A stretch of DNA of 64,000 nt, from the NCBI RefSeq assembly GCF_039862785.1, contig NZ_CP156795.1, positions 2,418,001-2,482,000 on the forward strand. The letters run 5' to 3'. How positions within the stretch are numbered: the stretch's first letter is position 1; every line of letters begins with the position of its first letter. Positions 21,346 through 29,745 of the stretch are shown here, piece after piece. The stretch comes from Acinetobacter sp. ANC 7912 (GTDB taxonomy: Bacteria > Pseudomonadota > Gammaproteobacteria > Pseudomonadales > Moraxellaceae). Under the pieces are notes generated by a model. It worked only from the letters and a program-made list of their open reading frames with translations, did not search any database and was not told where the DNA came from. Position numbers and translations under genes: made by a program.

Positions 21346-21822
21346 ATGACAAATAATACGCTTCAGCAAAAGCTACAAGAATTTCCAAAGGCCGTATGGG
21401 TGCAGATGTATCGTGATCGTATACAACTGTTAAATCACCAAGGACAGGTAGAACATACAATTTTACCTATTCAGAAATATGATCATCCCCGAACAATTAT
21501 TGCGAATTTCGAAGCCGCTGAAATGACATTGAAGCAGTTAATCAAAATGAAAAAACTGCCTTGGTATGATCGTACCCCTATTTTACTTTTACAAGTCAAA
21601 GAAAATCTGGAAGAAGGCATTACTTTTGTAGAAAATCGAGCATTACGTGAGCTTGGCTATAATGCTGGTGGTCGAGAAGTGCTTATTTTTGATCATCAAG
21701 GGCAATGGTTAAATACTGAAAAACAGCCGAAACAGTCCGCTTTTATTAACCCTGTTTATAGTAATGTGATTTTAATCATTGTGATTGTCTTGATTCTTTT
21801 TACAGTTAAATTCATAAATTAA
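21346..21822 (+). CDS. Tail-anchored protein with an MreB-like segment, function unknown
   Basis: 158-aa protein with one C-terminal transmembrane helix (about residues 138-155, NVILIIVIVLILFTVKFI) and a cytoplasmic domain before it. The stretch about 47-117 recalls part of the actin-like protein MreB: RTIIANFEAAEMTLKQLI, then GITFVENRALRELGYNAGGREVLIF, compared from memory with the MreB pattern of TE-x-ML-x-x-FI ... GIT-x-VE-x-RA ... AGAREV. The ATP-binding motifs of an actin ATPase are not present, so it cannot be a complete MreB. It leads a run of unknown membrane genes after nrdB. Confidence 0.6.
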   Translation: MTNNTLQQKLQEFPKAVWVQMYRDRIQLLNHQGQVEHTILPIQKYDHPRTIIANFEAAEMTLKQLIKMKKLPWYDRTPILLLQVKENLEEGITFVENRALRELGYNAGGREVLIFDHQGQWLNTEKQPKQSAFINPVYSNVILIIVIVLILFTVKFIN

Positions 21823-21865
21823 AATCAATTTATTCAAAAATAAACGACTTAATAAGAAATATATT

Positions 21866-22393
21866 ATGCCTGATTCAAAACCCTTATTTAGCTGTCGCTA
21901 TATTCCCTTGTTTTGGACAATCTTGTTCGGCTGCATCGTCATTGTATTATGCCTAGTAAAATCTTCTCAGGCAGAATTTTTAGATTTATTCAGTATCCAA
22001 GATTGGCAAAGAGTGCTTCTTGATCAGCCACTGTATGGCTGGCTCATGGCCGCTTTTCTCCTGATTTTTGTTATATTTCTGGCAAATACCAAATTGATCG
22101 TGACCCGAGACGTAATTTTCGTGAAAGGATTTTCACTGGTCTTTACTACCTTTGCTGAACGACAAAAAGTCGGTAAATTACAACTCTATAATCACTCTAA
22201 CTCTGAAAGCTGGGTACTTAAACCTTTATTTAGGCGCGGAGGTTTATCCATAGAAGAACAATGGCGTACAAGTACCATTGGCATCATTATGAAACCAACC
22301 TATCGTTTCTCACATCCAGTACAAAGAATATGGTTAGGGCAATTTCCATATGCTGACCGGATTCAAATAATTCAGGTTCTACAACGATATTAG
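21866..22393 (+). CDS. Unknown membrane protein, two N-terminal helices
   Basis: 175-aa protein with transmembrane segments at about 10-30 and 53-73, then a cytoplasmic domain of mainly beta character (TKLIVTRDVIFVKGFSLVF ... RIWLGQFPYADRIQIIQVL). The pattern of two helices and a bacterial PH-like domain is suggestive but unproven. It follows the tail-anchored gene by 43 bp in the same direction. Confidence 0.6.
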   Translation: MPDSKPLFSCRYIPLFWTILFGCIVIVLCLVKSSQAEFLDLFSIQDWQRVLLDQPLYGWLMAAFLLIFVIFLANTKLIVTRDVIFVKGFSLVFTTFAERQKVGKLQLYNHSNSESWVLKPLFRRGGLSIEEQWRTSTIGIIMKPTYRFSHPVQRIWLGQFPYADRIQIIQVLQRY

Positions 22394-22539
22394 GGTCTCA
22401 ATCCTAGAAGTATTTTAGGATTTGATCAGCTAGTTAAACTGACAGTAAGGCATAAGTTACGTTAGATTCAAGAGAATATTCAATCTAATAAAAATATGAT
22501 AAATTTATAAAATACAAAATATTAGAACAAATAAAATAT

Positions 22540-23025
22540 ATGAATATTAATAAATTGGGGCATCATACTCAGGCTCCTGAACGAGAGCTGATCAATGTAT
22601 TTCCAAAATCTTATAAGTCTATAGTCATAATCTCTATCGCAGGCAGCCTACTCCTGCTTGTTATGCATTGGGGGAAGTTACTCGAAGATATTTCCTTCGA
22701 TGTTATATTTCAAATTGCTATTTTATTTCTTACAGGACTATGGCTGGCTTTCAGCCGTGTGACCGTCACCACTCATCGAATCACGCATTCCTTTCCGCTG
22801 TTTAAACAGGAAATCGCACGCGAGCATGTGGAAGATATTAAAATCGTACCGGATCGTCGTACGCAGCTGCAAAAACAGTTACAGGCTAAGCATCCTATTT
22901 TAACAAAACCATTATTCCAGCTCACCAAAAAGAAAAAACTGAAAACACATCAAAGTTTGTATTTTCAGCACCTGCAAAAAAACTGGCAATTTGATGCGTA
23001 TTCCCTTAAAAACATTGGATCTTAA
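22540..23025 (+). CDS. Unknown membrane protein, PH-like C-terminal domain
   Basis: 161-aa protein with two transmembrane segments (about 26-44 and 53-70) and a basic cytoplasmic part containing TVTTHRITHSFPLFKQEI, similar in layout to the preceding 175-aa protein, so the two may be distant paralogues. Its last 32 bases overlap the next gene, which suggests translational coupling. Confidence 0.6.
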   Translation: MNINKLGHHTQAPERELINVFPKSYKSIVIISIAGSLLLLVMHWGKLLEDISFDVIFQIAILFLTGLWLAFSRVTVTTHRITHSFPLFKQEIAREHVEDIKIVPDRRTQLQKQLQAKHPILTKPLFQLTKKKKLKTHQSLYFQHLQKNWQFDAYSLKNIGS

Positions 23026-23674
23026 TTTATTTTCTAACGAACAAAGTGAAGACATTATCCGCCACTTAAAACAGGATTGGGGTTTCGCCTGCCAGCAGGA
23101 AGACCTGTTTTTACCTGAAATCATTCAAAATGAAGCCATCAGCCAAGATATAGGAAAGCGTTGTCTCTATATTATTACCGGAAGCATTCTGCTATTCGTT
23201 GCCATGGTGTTAGTGACAATCTATGTACATGGAGCCATACATTTTGGACTCGAATCCTATATTGGATTAATTCCTTGCATCCTGATTGCCTTGATACTGA
23301 GCTATCCATATATACACAATGAAGGAAAAGCTCTCCCTGCATTGGTTGCCGGAATGTGCAGTCTCCTACTCGGTTCTGCCTTATATTTTACCAGTCTACA
23401 ATTGAATCGAAGTTTTAGCGAAACACATTACCAAACCTTAGAAACAATTATGCGATTAGAAAGTTATGATCAAGCGGTACAAGTCTGGGCTTTCAAACCG
23501 GATATGGCTACTCAACTTGGGATTCCTAAATTGTATTTATCTGACCGTATTAAAGGCTATAACCCAAAACTTGAAGCAGGAAAGGATTACCAGATTACTT
23601 TGAAAAAAGGTGCGTTCAATGATTATTTCCTGGATGAATCTAGTTTAAACAATATACGTACAGTCATTGATTAA
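22994..23674 (+). CDS. Unknown polytopic membrane protein
   Basis: 226-aa protein with a soluble N-terminus (about 1-50), three transmembrane helices (about 56-78, 85-103, 112-130) and a C-terminal domain of roughly 95 residues ending in a beta-rich portion (GKDYQITLKKGAFNDYFLD). The ATG at 22994 is directly preceded by an in-frame TTG; the ATG is preferred. It overlaps the 3' end of the preceding gene out of frame. No family recognised. Confidence 0.6.
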   Translation: MRIPLKTLDLNLFSNEQSEDIIRHLKQDWGFACQQEDLFLPEIIQNEAISQDIGKRCLYIITGSILLFVAMVLVTIYVHGAIHFGLESYIGLIPCILIALILSYPYIHNEGKALPALVAGMCSLLLGSALYFTSLQLNRSFSETHYQTLETIMRLESYDQAVQVWAFKPDMATQLGIPKLYLSDRIKGYNPKLEAGKDYQITLKKGAFNDYFLDESSLNNIRTVID

Positions 23675-23692
23675 CTATTAGTTGGACACTTC

Positions 23693-23720
23693 TATGCCAA
23701 GTTTTTAGAGGCTTGGCATA
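23693..23720. terminator. Hairpin between convergent genes, possible terminator
   Basis: TATGCCAAG (23693-23701) and CTTGGCATA (23712-23720) form a 9-bp perfect stem between the convergent membrane-protein gene and the TetR gene. The T tract is poor, so its role in termination is uncertain. Confidence 0.45.
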
Positions 23721-23747
23721 GGCTATAGCAAGAATAAATTTTTTAGC

Positions 23748-24371
23748 CTATTTGCTATGAAACAACGCATACAAATTGGTATTAAACAAATTTTTTACCG
23801 AAACAAAATCACCTTTACTTAAGCTGCTGTTATAAATCATCCCCATCCAGATAGGCGACAAGATTAATAAACAAAACTCAAAAGCAGTGGTTCTCAGCTG
23901 AATTTCTTTACGTTCACTGGCGATCAACACTACTTTCTCCAGTTCACTGATATATGGTGAAAACATCACATTAAAATAAATTTTCTTTAATTCAGGATGA
24001 TGCTGACTTTCTTTTAAAATCAGTTGTGCAATCCCTTCCCGACCTGAAGATGAAAAAGAATCGATGACTTTGTCAAAATAGTTCAATAAAAATTCATACG
24101 CGGTGAGTTCAGGCGGCAGCATATCCGAATGAAAAACCATATGGTTTTCACTAATCATCATGCGAGCGATAGCTTCAAAAATATCTTCTTTGTTCGAGAA
24201 ATAACGATAAACCGAACCAATACTTAGCTCAGCAGCACTGGAGATATCCCGAATAGTCGTCTTCGAAAAACCTTTTTTAATAAACAAAGCTAAAGCAGCA
24301 TCCAAAATCGCCTGTTTGGTCTGATCTGTTTTCTCATAGCTTAGGCTTCGAGTACGTCTAGTGGTATCCAT
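23748..24371 (-). CDS. TetR/AcrR family transcriptional regulator
   Basis: 207-aa repressor-type protein. The N-terminal helix-turn-helix is typical: ILDAALALFIKKGFSKTTIRDISSAAELSIGSVYRYFSNKEDIFEA (residues about 22-67). The remaining helical part would bind an unknown ligand. Its target is not clear: it is separated from the neighbouring secreted peptide and pqqU gene, and no obvious palindromic operator was found nearby. Confidence 0.9.
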   Translation of the reverse strand: MDTTRRTRSLSYEKTDQTKQAILDAALALFIKKGFSKTTIRDISSAAELSIGSVYRYFSNKEDIFEAIARMMISENHMVFHSDMLPPELTAYEFLLNYFDKVIDSFSSSGREGIAQLILKESQHHPELKKIYFNVMFSPYISELEKVVLIASERKEIQLRTTAFEFCLLILSPIWMGMIYNSSLSKGDFVSVKNLFNTNLYALFHSK

Positions 24372-24403
24372 AAGAATCTAGAATTTTAATTCATCATAAA
24401 AAA

Positions 24404-24422
24404 TAGCCTCATAAAGAGGCTA
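24404..24422 (-). terminator. Intrinsic terminator of the small secreted-protein gene
   Basis: TAGCCTC-ATAAA-GAGGCTA stem with a run of T on the minus-strand side (A run at 24397-24403 on the plus strand), 20 bases after the stop of the 57-aa gene. Confidence 0.75.
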
Positions 24423-24442
24423 CTTTATTATGAATTAGATTC

Positions 24443-24616
24443 TTATTTTTTGCTATCAGCATCAGCAGCTGGAGCTTCTGAAGTCGCTGGTTCGCTTGCT
24501 GCAGCTTCAGTCGCTGGAGCAGTAGTCACAGCTTCGCTTGCTGGTGCTTCATTTGCGAATACATTCAGTGATGCTACAAGTGCCAAACCTGCAAAAGATA
24601 GTTTTACTAATTTCAT
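24443..24616 (-). CDS. Small Ala/Pro/Glu-rich exported protein
   Basis: 57-aa product with a typical Sec signal peptide (MKLVKLSFAGLALVASLNVF, cleavage likely after AFA-type ...VFA|NEA at residue 21) and a low-complexity mature part of about 36 residues made of repeats of the form AxSEA/ATEA/ATSEAPA, ending DSKK. A GAGG element precedes the ATG. No function can be given; such peptides are common in Acinetobacter envelopes. The compositional bias on the other strand explains the overlapping spurious ORF. Confidence 0.75.
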   Translation of the reverse strand: MKLVKLSFAGLALVASLNVFANEAPASEAVTTAPATEAAASEPATSEAPAADADSKK

Positions 24617-24787
24617 ACCAATAATACCTCAAGAATTTAGATGATTATGTTTGTTTTTCGACATACATAAGTATAAAAATGAACAATGTTCATTTTTATA
24701 CTATTTAACTTTGAAATACTTTTCAACAATCAATAACGTATTGTTACAAGAAAGAATAATGCCAATATACTGTGGAAGACATAAAAA

Positions 24788-24808
24788 AAGCGTGGTTTAA
24801 CCACGCTT
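24788..24808 (-). terminator. Intrinsic terminator after pqqU
   Basis: AAGCGTGG-TTTAA-CCACGCTT stem with an A run to its left (T run on the minus strand), 17 bases beyond the pqqU stop. Confidence 0.85.
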
Positions 24809-24824
24809 GATTTTTGAAAGCAGC

Positions 24825-26984
24825 TTAAAAGGCTTTAGTTAGGCTTAACCCTGCACTCCAGTTTCGCCCTTCTGATGGCTCATAAAAACGACCATTGCTT
24901 TCATTGACGATCACTGAACCTGAATAGTCTTTATCAAACAGATTATCGACACGGGCAAAGGTCTTCATAGACCAATCTTTTACAGACCAGTTATAACCCA
25001 CGTTTGCGCCAGCAACGGTATAGCTTGGCGCATATTGCGAGTTAATGTCGTTGACATAAATCCGGTCTGAATAACGCACATCTACACCAGCACTTAAACC
25101 ATTTTCAGGTTTCCAGCCTAGGCTAAGAAAAGCCTGATTCTTGGCAATACCCGGAATATAGTTTCCTGCTGCAACTGCTTCTACATTACCAATTGCCGGA
25201 ATATCCGCATCAAAAGTGGCATCAATATAACTATAGCTGGCTTGAGCACTTAGATCACGCCAGAGGTCTTTACTCCAAGACAGTTCCAACCCTTTTCTTA
25301 ACGTTTTATCTGCATTACGGAAAGTCGAACGCCCACCATCACTACCAGCAGAAACAATGTCATCCTGAGTAGTGGTATGGAAAACTGCAGCCGTAAAATC
25401 ACCGAAACGATTGGCTGACTTCAGACCAATTTCATAGGTTTCACTTTCTGCTGCCTTTAAGCCCAATGTGTCATTACTGCCATCTGCCGGATAAGCCATT
25501 TCCGTAAAAGTTGGTGTTTCAAAACCTTGTGCATAGCTAGCATAGATCATTGCATCCGGAATAATTTTCCAGCTTAGCGCAACTGAAGGCAAAAGCTTTT
25601 CATAAGTGGTTTTACCAGAGTTATCGCCATTTTCCCCGACGATATAATGATCCTCAGTTTTAAAATGTACATTGCTGTAACGCAAACCAGCATCTAATGT
25701 CCAATCTGGAGCAAAGTTATAAGAGGCCTGCAGATATGGATCCGCATTCCATAAGGTATTGTCTTCATCACGGCGCAGTTCGCCCTTAACCCCATATTGC
25801 GTGTCACCGATAAAATTTTGAAAACCTTTACGTTCTTCGGTCATGGCATCGATCGCAACACCGGCAATTAATTTTAAGTTTGGTAGTACTTTTTTGCCTG
25901 TCCAACGAACGTCAGTACCGTAAAAATTACGATCAAAATCAATCACACCACCCGCATGCTTTTTACCCAGCTGAATTGTATTAGGTATACAAACATCTGT
26001 GTCATCAACGTAAGCACATTTAGGCGTTGATTGATACTGGATTACAGAACGCTGTCCAGCATATGCCATAGCGTACAGTTCATGCTGATCATTGATCAGC
26101 TTATTCCATGTTAAGCCAGTTTGTACCTGCTCAATTTCTTTACGGGCATTGTATTTGGTGACATTACCAACCACTTGTTTCGGATTGGCTTCCCATTGTG
26201 GACGAGTCAAACCACCCGGATCATCCGCGTCAATTTTCACATAGTTATTCACCCAGTTAATTTTGGAACCATCATCCAGGTTCCAAGTCAGCTTGGCATT
26301 ATTCAGGACTTTATGTGCGCCGCTATGGTCACGGTAGCCATTGGTATCAAAATAAGATGAACTGATGACATAACTAGGCTCAGAAGCATTCTCTGAACCA
26401 CCTTGTAATACCAGATTGGTTTGACCTTTATTTTGACTGCCACCTGAATATCCCAAAGTGACTGAATCCGGTCCTTGCCCTTCTCGGCTTTGAGTCAGAA
26501 TGGTTCCGCCTGATGAGTTGCCATACAGCGAAGAAAACGGCCCGCTCAATACTTCAATATGATCCAGACTATTCAGATCAATATTGGAGGTTTGTCCTTG
26601 TCCATCCGGCATAGTTGCTGGAATACCATCCACATACAAACGTACTCCACGCACACCAAAAGTTGATCGAGCGCCAAAACCGCGCATGGAAATTTGCAGA
26701 TCCTGGGCATAGTTTTCCCGGTTATTCAGCTGCAAACCTGGCACACCTTTTAAGGTTTCCGACAGGTTCACATTCATGCTGCGCTGTTCTGGCGGATTCA
26801 GGTAATAGGCAGATGCTGGTGTTTCTAACGCTGCACGGTCAGTACGGGTGACTTCCACCACGATCGGGGCAAGGCGCTGTACCTCCTCCGTGCCCGGCTC
26901 ATCAGCATAAATGCCCTGTGTGATGCAGGCAATCAGACAGGACAAGGTCGATTTTATTGGTAACCGCGTTGCATGAAGGTACAT
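24825..26984 (-). CDS. pqqU: TonB-dependent outer-membrane receptor, PQQ receptor PqqU/YncD type
   Basis: 719-aa outer-membrane receptor: signal peptide about 1-27, plug domain about 55-165, then a 22-strand barrel ending in F (LSLTKAF). It closely follows the E. coli YncD/PqqU sequence as I recall it: NLSETLKGVPGLQ, NRENYAQDLQISMRGFG, RLYVDGIPATMPDGQGQTSNIDL, GYRDHSGA, KIDADDPGGLT, and the C-terminal VNESNGRFYEPSEGRNW. PqqU takes up the cofactor pyrroloquinoline quinone. The next gene encodes the PQQ-dependent glucose dehydrogenase, strong independent support. Energy would come from TonB-ExbBD elsewhere. Confidence 0.85.
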   Translation of the reverse strand: MYLHATRLPIKSTLSCLIACITQGIYADEPGTEEVQRLAPIVVEVTRTDRAALETPASAYYLNPPEQRSMNVNLSETLKGVPGLQLNNRENYAQDLQISMRGFGARSTFGVRGVRLYVDGIPATMPDGQGQTSNIDLNSLDHIEVLSGPFSSLYGNSSGGTILTQSREGQGPDSVTLGYSGGSQNKGQTNLVLQGGSENASEPSYVISSSYFDTNGYRDHSGAHKVLNNAKLTWNLDDGSKINWVNNYVKIDADDPGGLTRPQWEANPKQVVGNVTKYNARKEIEQVQTGLTWNKLINDQHELYAMAYAGQRSVIQYQSTPKCAYVDDTDVCIPNTIQLGKKHAGGVIDFDRNFYGTDVRWTGKKVLPNLKLIAGVAIDAMTEERKGFQNFIGDTQYGVKGELRRDEDNTLWNADPYLQASYNFAPDWTLDAGLRYSNVHFKTEDHYIVGENGDNSGKTTYEKLLPSVALSWKIIPDAMIYASYAQGFETPTFTEMAYPADGSNDTLGLKAAESETYEIGLKSANRFGDFTAAVFHTTTQDDIVSAGSDGGRSTFRNADKTLRKGLELSWSKDLWRDLSAQASYSYIDATFDADIPAIGNVEAVAAGNYIPGIAKNQAFLSLGWKPENGLSAGVDVRYSDRIYVNDINSQYAPSYTVAGANVGYNWSVKDWSMKTFARVDNLFDKDYSGSVIVNESNGRFYEPSEGRNWSAGLSLTKAF

Positions 26985-27130
26985 AGATCATATTCCTGAT
27001 GTCGGCATAGCAATGCCGGGGAGCAAAATAGTTATAAAGTATTTGGTGCTGTAGTTTGAATGCTCACTATCTGCTTAAGATCAGTTGCGCAGATTAAGTT
27101 TCATCATGATTACAGCTGGTATTTTGCATA

Positions 27131-27157
27131 AAAAAGCCTGACGAATCAGGCTTTTTT
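27131..27157. terminator. Intrinsic terminator after gcd
   Basis: AAAAAGCCTGA-CGAA-TCAGGCTTTTTT, a strong stem with T/A runs on both sides, 20 bases after the gcd stop. Confidence 0.9.
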
Positions 27158-27176
27158 ACCTAAGTATAAAACTTCA

Positions 27177-29579
27177 TTATTTATTGTCAGGTAATGCATA
27201 GGCAACCAGAGAATCACCCATTTTGGTACCAAAGGAACCATGACCACCTGCCATAATCACCACATACTGTTTACCGTTAGCTTCATACGTCATTGGTGTT
27301 GCTTGACCACCTGCAGGCAGACGACCTTTCCACAGCTCATCACCATTAGTTACATTGATCGCACGGATGTAGTTGTCTTGAGTTGCACCGACAAACATTA
27401 CATTACCCGCTGTTGAGATTGGTCCACCTAACATCGGTACACCCATTTTAAATGGAGGCAATGGAATGCCCGGCATACTGTCACGAATCGTACCGATACG
27501 GCGTTTCCAAGCGATTTCATGATTGGTCAGGTCAACACCAGCGACATAACCCCATGCAGGTTGCTTACATGGCAAGCCGAATGGAGACAGGAAGGCACTG
27601 ATTTCAACACCATAAGGCACGCCATACATGGGTTGTACGCCTGCTTCTGTACCTGCACCTTTGGCAGTTTGCTCACGGTTAGGATCAGCAGGAATCAGAC
27701 GAGTCACGAATGGCAAACCAATTGGATTGGTCAATGCAATTTGACGATCTGGGTTGACTGACATACCGCCCCATTCGAATACACCGAGGTTACCTGGGAA
27801 CACCAACGTACCATTTTCAGATGGAGGTGTATAAATACCGTCATAGTTTAATTTCTTGAACGATACACGACACATCAACTGGTCAAACATAGTGGCACCC
27901 CACATGTCTTTATCAGTCAATTTATCTTTAGGTGCCAGGTTAAAGTCAGAGAATGGTTGAGTTTTTGAATACCACTCGCCCTTAGTTTGCGGACCACGTT
28001 TTACTGACTGAGGTACTGGTTTTTCAGTAATCGGAACGATCGCTTCACCTGTACGACGGTCTAACACAAAGGCATTACCGGTTTTGGTCAGCACATAGAT
28101 CGCTGGAACCATGTTCCCGTTTTTGTCTTTGATATCAGTTAATGTCGGTTGAGCTGGTACATCCATATCCCAAAGGTCATGATGGGTCGTCTGGAAGTTC
28201 CAGATCAATTTACCAGTTGACGCATTCAGTGCCAGCATTGAGTTCGCATAACGCTCATCTAGCTCAGTACGGTGACCACCGTAGATATCCGGTGTACCTA
28301 CACCTGTTGGTACATAGACAATATCCAACTGTGCATCATAAGCCAATGGTGCCCATGCGTTTGGCGAATTGTTTACAAATTTTTGTCCTGGAGCTGGAAT
28401 CGCGTTTGGATCTTCTGCGCCAGTATCAAATACCCATAATAATTCACCGGTATTTACGTCATAACCACGGATCACACCTGAAGGTTCTTCAGTTGAGTAA
28501 TTATCAGTGGTTGAACCCGCGATAATGATGGTTGTACCTGTAATTACTGGAGGTGAAGTCGGGTTATAACCGCCTGGATATGGGAATGGCATATCTTTTT
28601 GCAGATCAACTTCACCATTGTTACCAAAGTCAGAACATACTTTACCCGTAGTCGCATTCACTGCAACCAGGCGTCCATCATTGACTGGTAAGATCACTTT
28701 TTGAGGACATTCAGCAGAAGTGGTTGAACGTGCAGCCAGACTGCTTTCAAAACCTGCAGTATTGTTCGCATCATAATAAGATACGCCACGACAAGTTAAA
28801 TGCTGGAAGGTATTGTCCGCTTTCAGTTTAGGGTCGAAACGCCATTTTTCCTTACCAGTTGCAGGATCGAGTGCAATCAGATATTGGTGAGTTGAACACA
28901 TGAACAGGTTGTTCCCCACTTTAATTGGAGTCACCTGATTGGTCGTTTCACCAGAGTCTTTATCTGTTTTAGTATCGCCAGTACGGAATTCCCAAGCCAG
29001 TTCAAGATCTTTTACGTTTTCAGAATTGATCTGTTTTAATGGAGAATAACGTAAACCTGACTGAGTACGACCATAAGCAGGCCAGTCTTCATCGGCAATA
29101 CCCGGAATGGCTTGATGGACTGCAGGTTGTTGTGATTTTAATTCGCCACGGATTTCTTGCGGGTCATTAAATACAGAATAAATCATGACAGCAATCGTAA
29201 TTGCCAGAGAGCCTGTCAGCGCCATTTTTGCAGCTTTGCTGTCACCAAAACCGCGAGTCACTGCAGGAATCAGCAGAGCCAGACCAAACAGGCCTAAAAT
29301 ATCTAGACGTGGTGCCAGTGCAAAGAAGTCTGAACCCACTTCCCAAAGCCCCCATACCACTGTACCAAGGACCAATACTGCATAAACAATAAGGGCTGTG
29401 CTTTTACGTTTTTGTAATAACACGGCTGTCGCCAGGAAGAACAGACCGGCAATGATGTAGTACCAAGACCCACCAAGTGTTGCCAGATATATTCCTCCAA
29501 ATAGCAGAACCAAACCGAAAATGGCAGCAATAGCTGCCAGAATCGTTTTCAGTACTGAACCTGAAGACGAAGTATTCAT
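27177..29579 (-). CDS. gcd: Membrane-bound PQQ-dependent glucose dehydrogenase (Gcd)
   Basis: 800-aa quinoprotein of the inner membrane that oxidises glucose to gluconolactone in the periplasm and passes electrons to ubiquinone. Residues about 10-150 hold five transmembrane helices; the rest is an eight-bladed propeller with repeated tryptophan motifs (LDPATGKEKWRFD, VNATTGKVCSDF, YDVNTGELLWVFD, LNASTGKLIWNF). The start at 29579 (MNTSSSGSV) is chosen over 29639 because AAGGTG precedes it by about 8 bases. Length is that of Acinetobacter GDH-A. Adjacent to pqqU, which would import its cofactor. Confidence 0.95.
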   Translation of the reverse strand: MNTSSSGSVLKTILAAIAAIFGLVLLFGGIYLATLGGSWYYIIAGLFFLATAVLLQKRKSTALIVYAVLVLGTVVWGLWEVGSDFFALAPRLDILGLFGLALLIPAVTRGFGDSKAAKMALTGSLAITIAVMIYSVFNDPQEIRGELKSQQPAVHQAIPGIADEDWPAYGRTQSGLRYSPLKQINSENVKDLELAWEFRTGDTKTDKDSGETTNQVTPIKVGNNLFMCSTHQYLIALDPATGKEKWRFDPKLKADNTFQHLTCRGVSYYDANNTAGFESSLAARSTTSAECPQKVILPVNDGRLVAVNATTGKVCSDFGNNGEVDLQKDMPFPYPGGYNPTSPPVITGTTIIIAGSTTDNYSTEEPSGVIRGYDVNTGELLWVFDTGAEDPNAIPAPGQKFVNNSPNAWAPLAYDAQLDIVYVPTGVGTPDIYGGHRTELDERYANSMLALNASTGKLIWNFQTTHHDLWDMDVPAQPTLTDIKDKNGNMVPAIYVLTKTGNAFVLDRRTGEAIVPITEKPVPQSVKRGPQTKGEWYSKTQPFSDFNLAPKDKLTDKDMWGATMFDQLMCRVSFKKLNYDGIYTPPSENGTLVFPGNLGVFEWGGMSVNPDRQIALTNPIGLPFVTRLIPADPNREQTAKGAGTEAGVQPMYGVPYGVEISAFLSPFGLPCKQPAWGYVAGVDLTNHEIAWKRRIGTIRDSMPGIPLPPFKMGVPMLGGPISTAGNVMFVGATQDNYIRAINVTNGDELWKGRLPAGGQATPMTYEANGKQYVVIMAGGHGSFGTKMGDSLVAYALPDNK

Positions 29580-29745
29580 ATTGAACACCTTTTTTTTGAT
29601 TTCTTGAACGTCTAAGCACTTAAGCGGCATAGACACCATATTGTTAAGTTCTTAGTTATAAATACATGAATACTTGGAGTATCAGTTCATCAATGCCCCA
29701 AAGTAATGGAAGAATCAATTGTGTATTTGCAACTAAAAACTCCGA

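Noticed and set aside
23641..24700. TetR gene as direct regulator of pqqU
   Set aside because: No palindromic operator seen near either gene, and a terminator and another small gene separate them.
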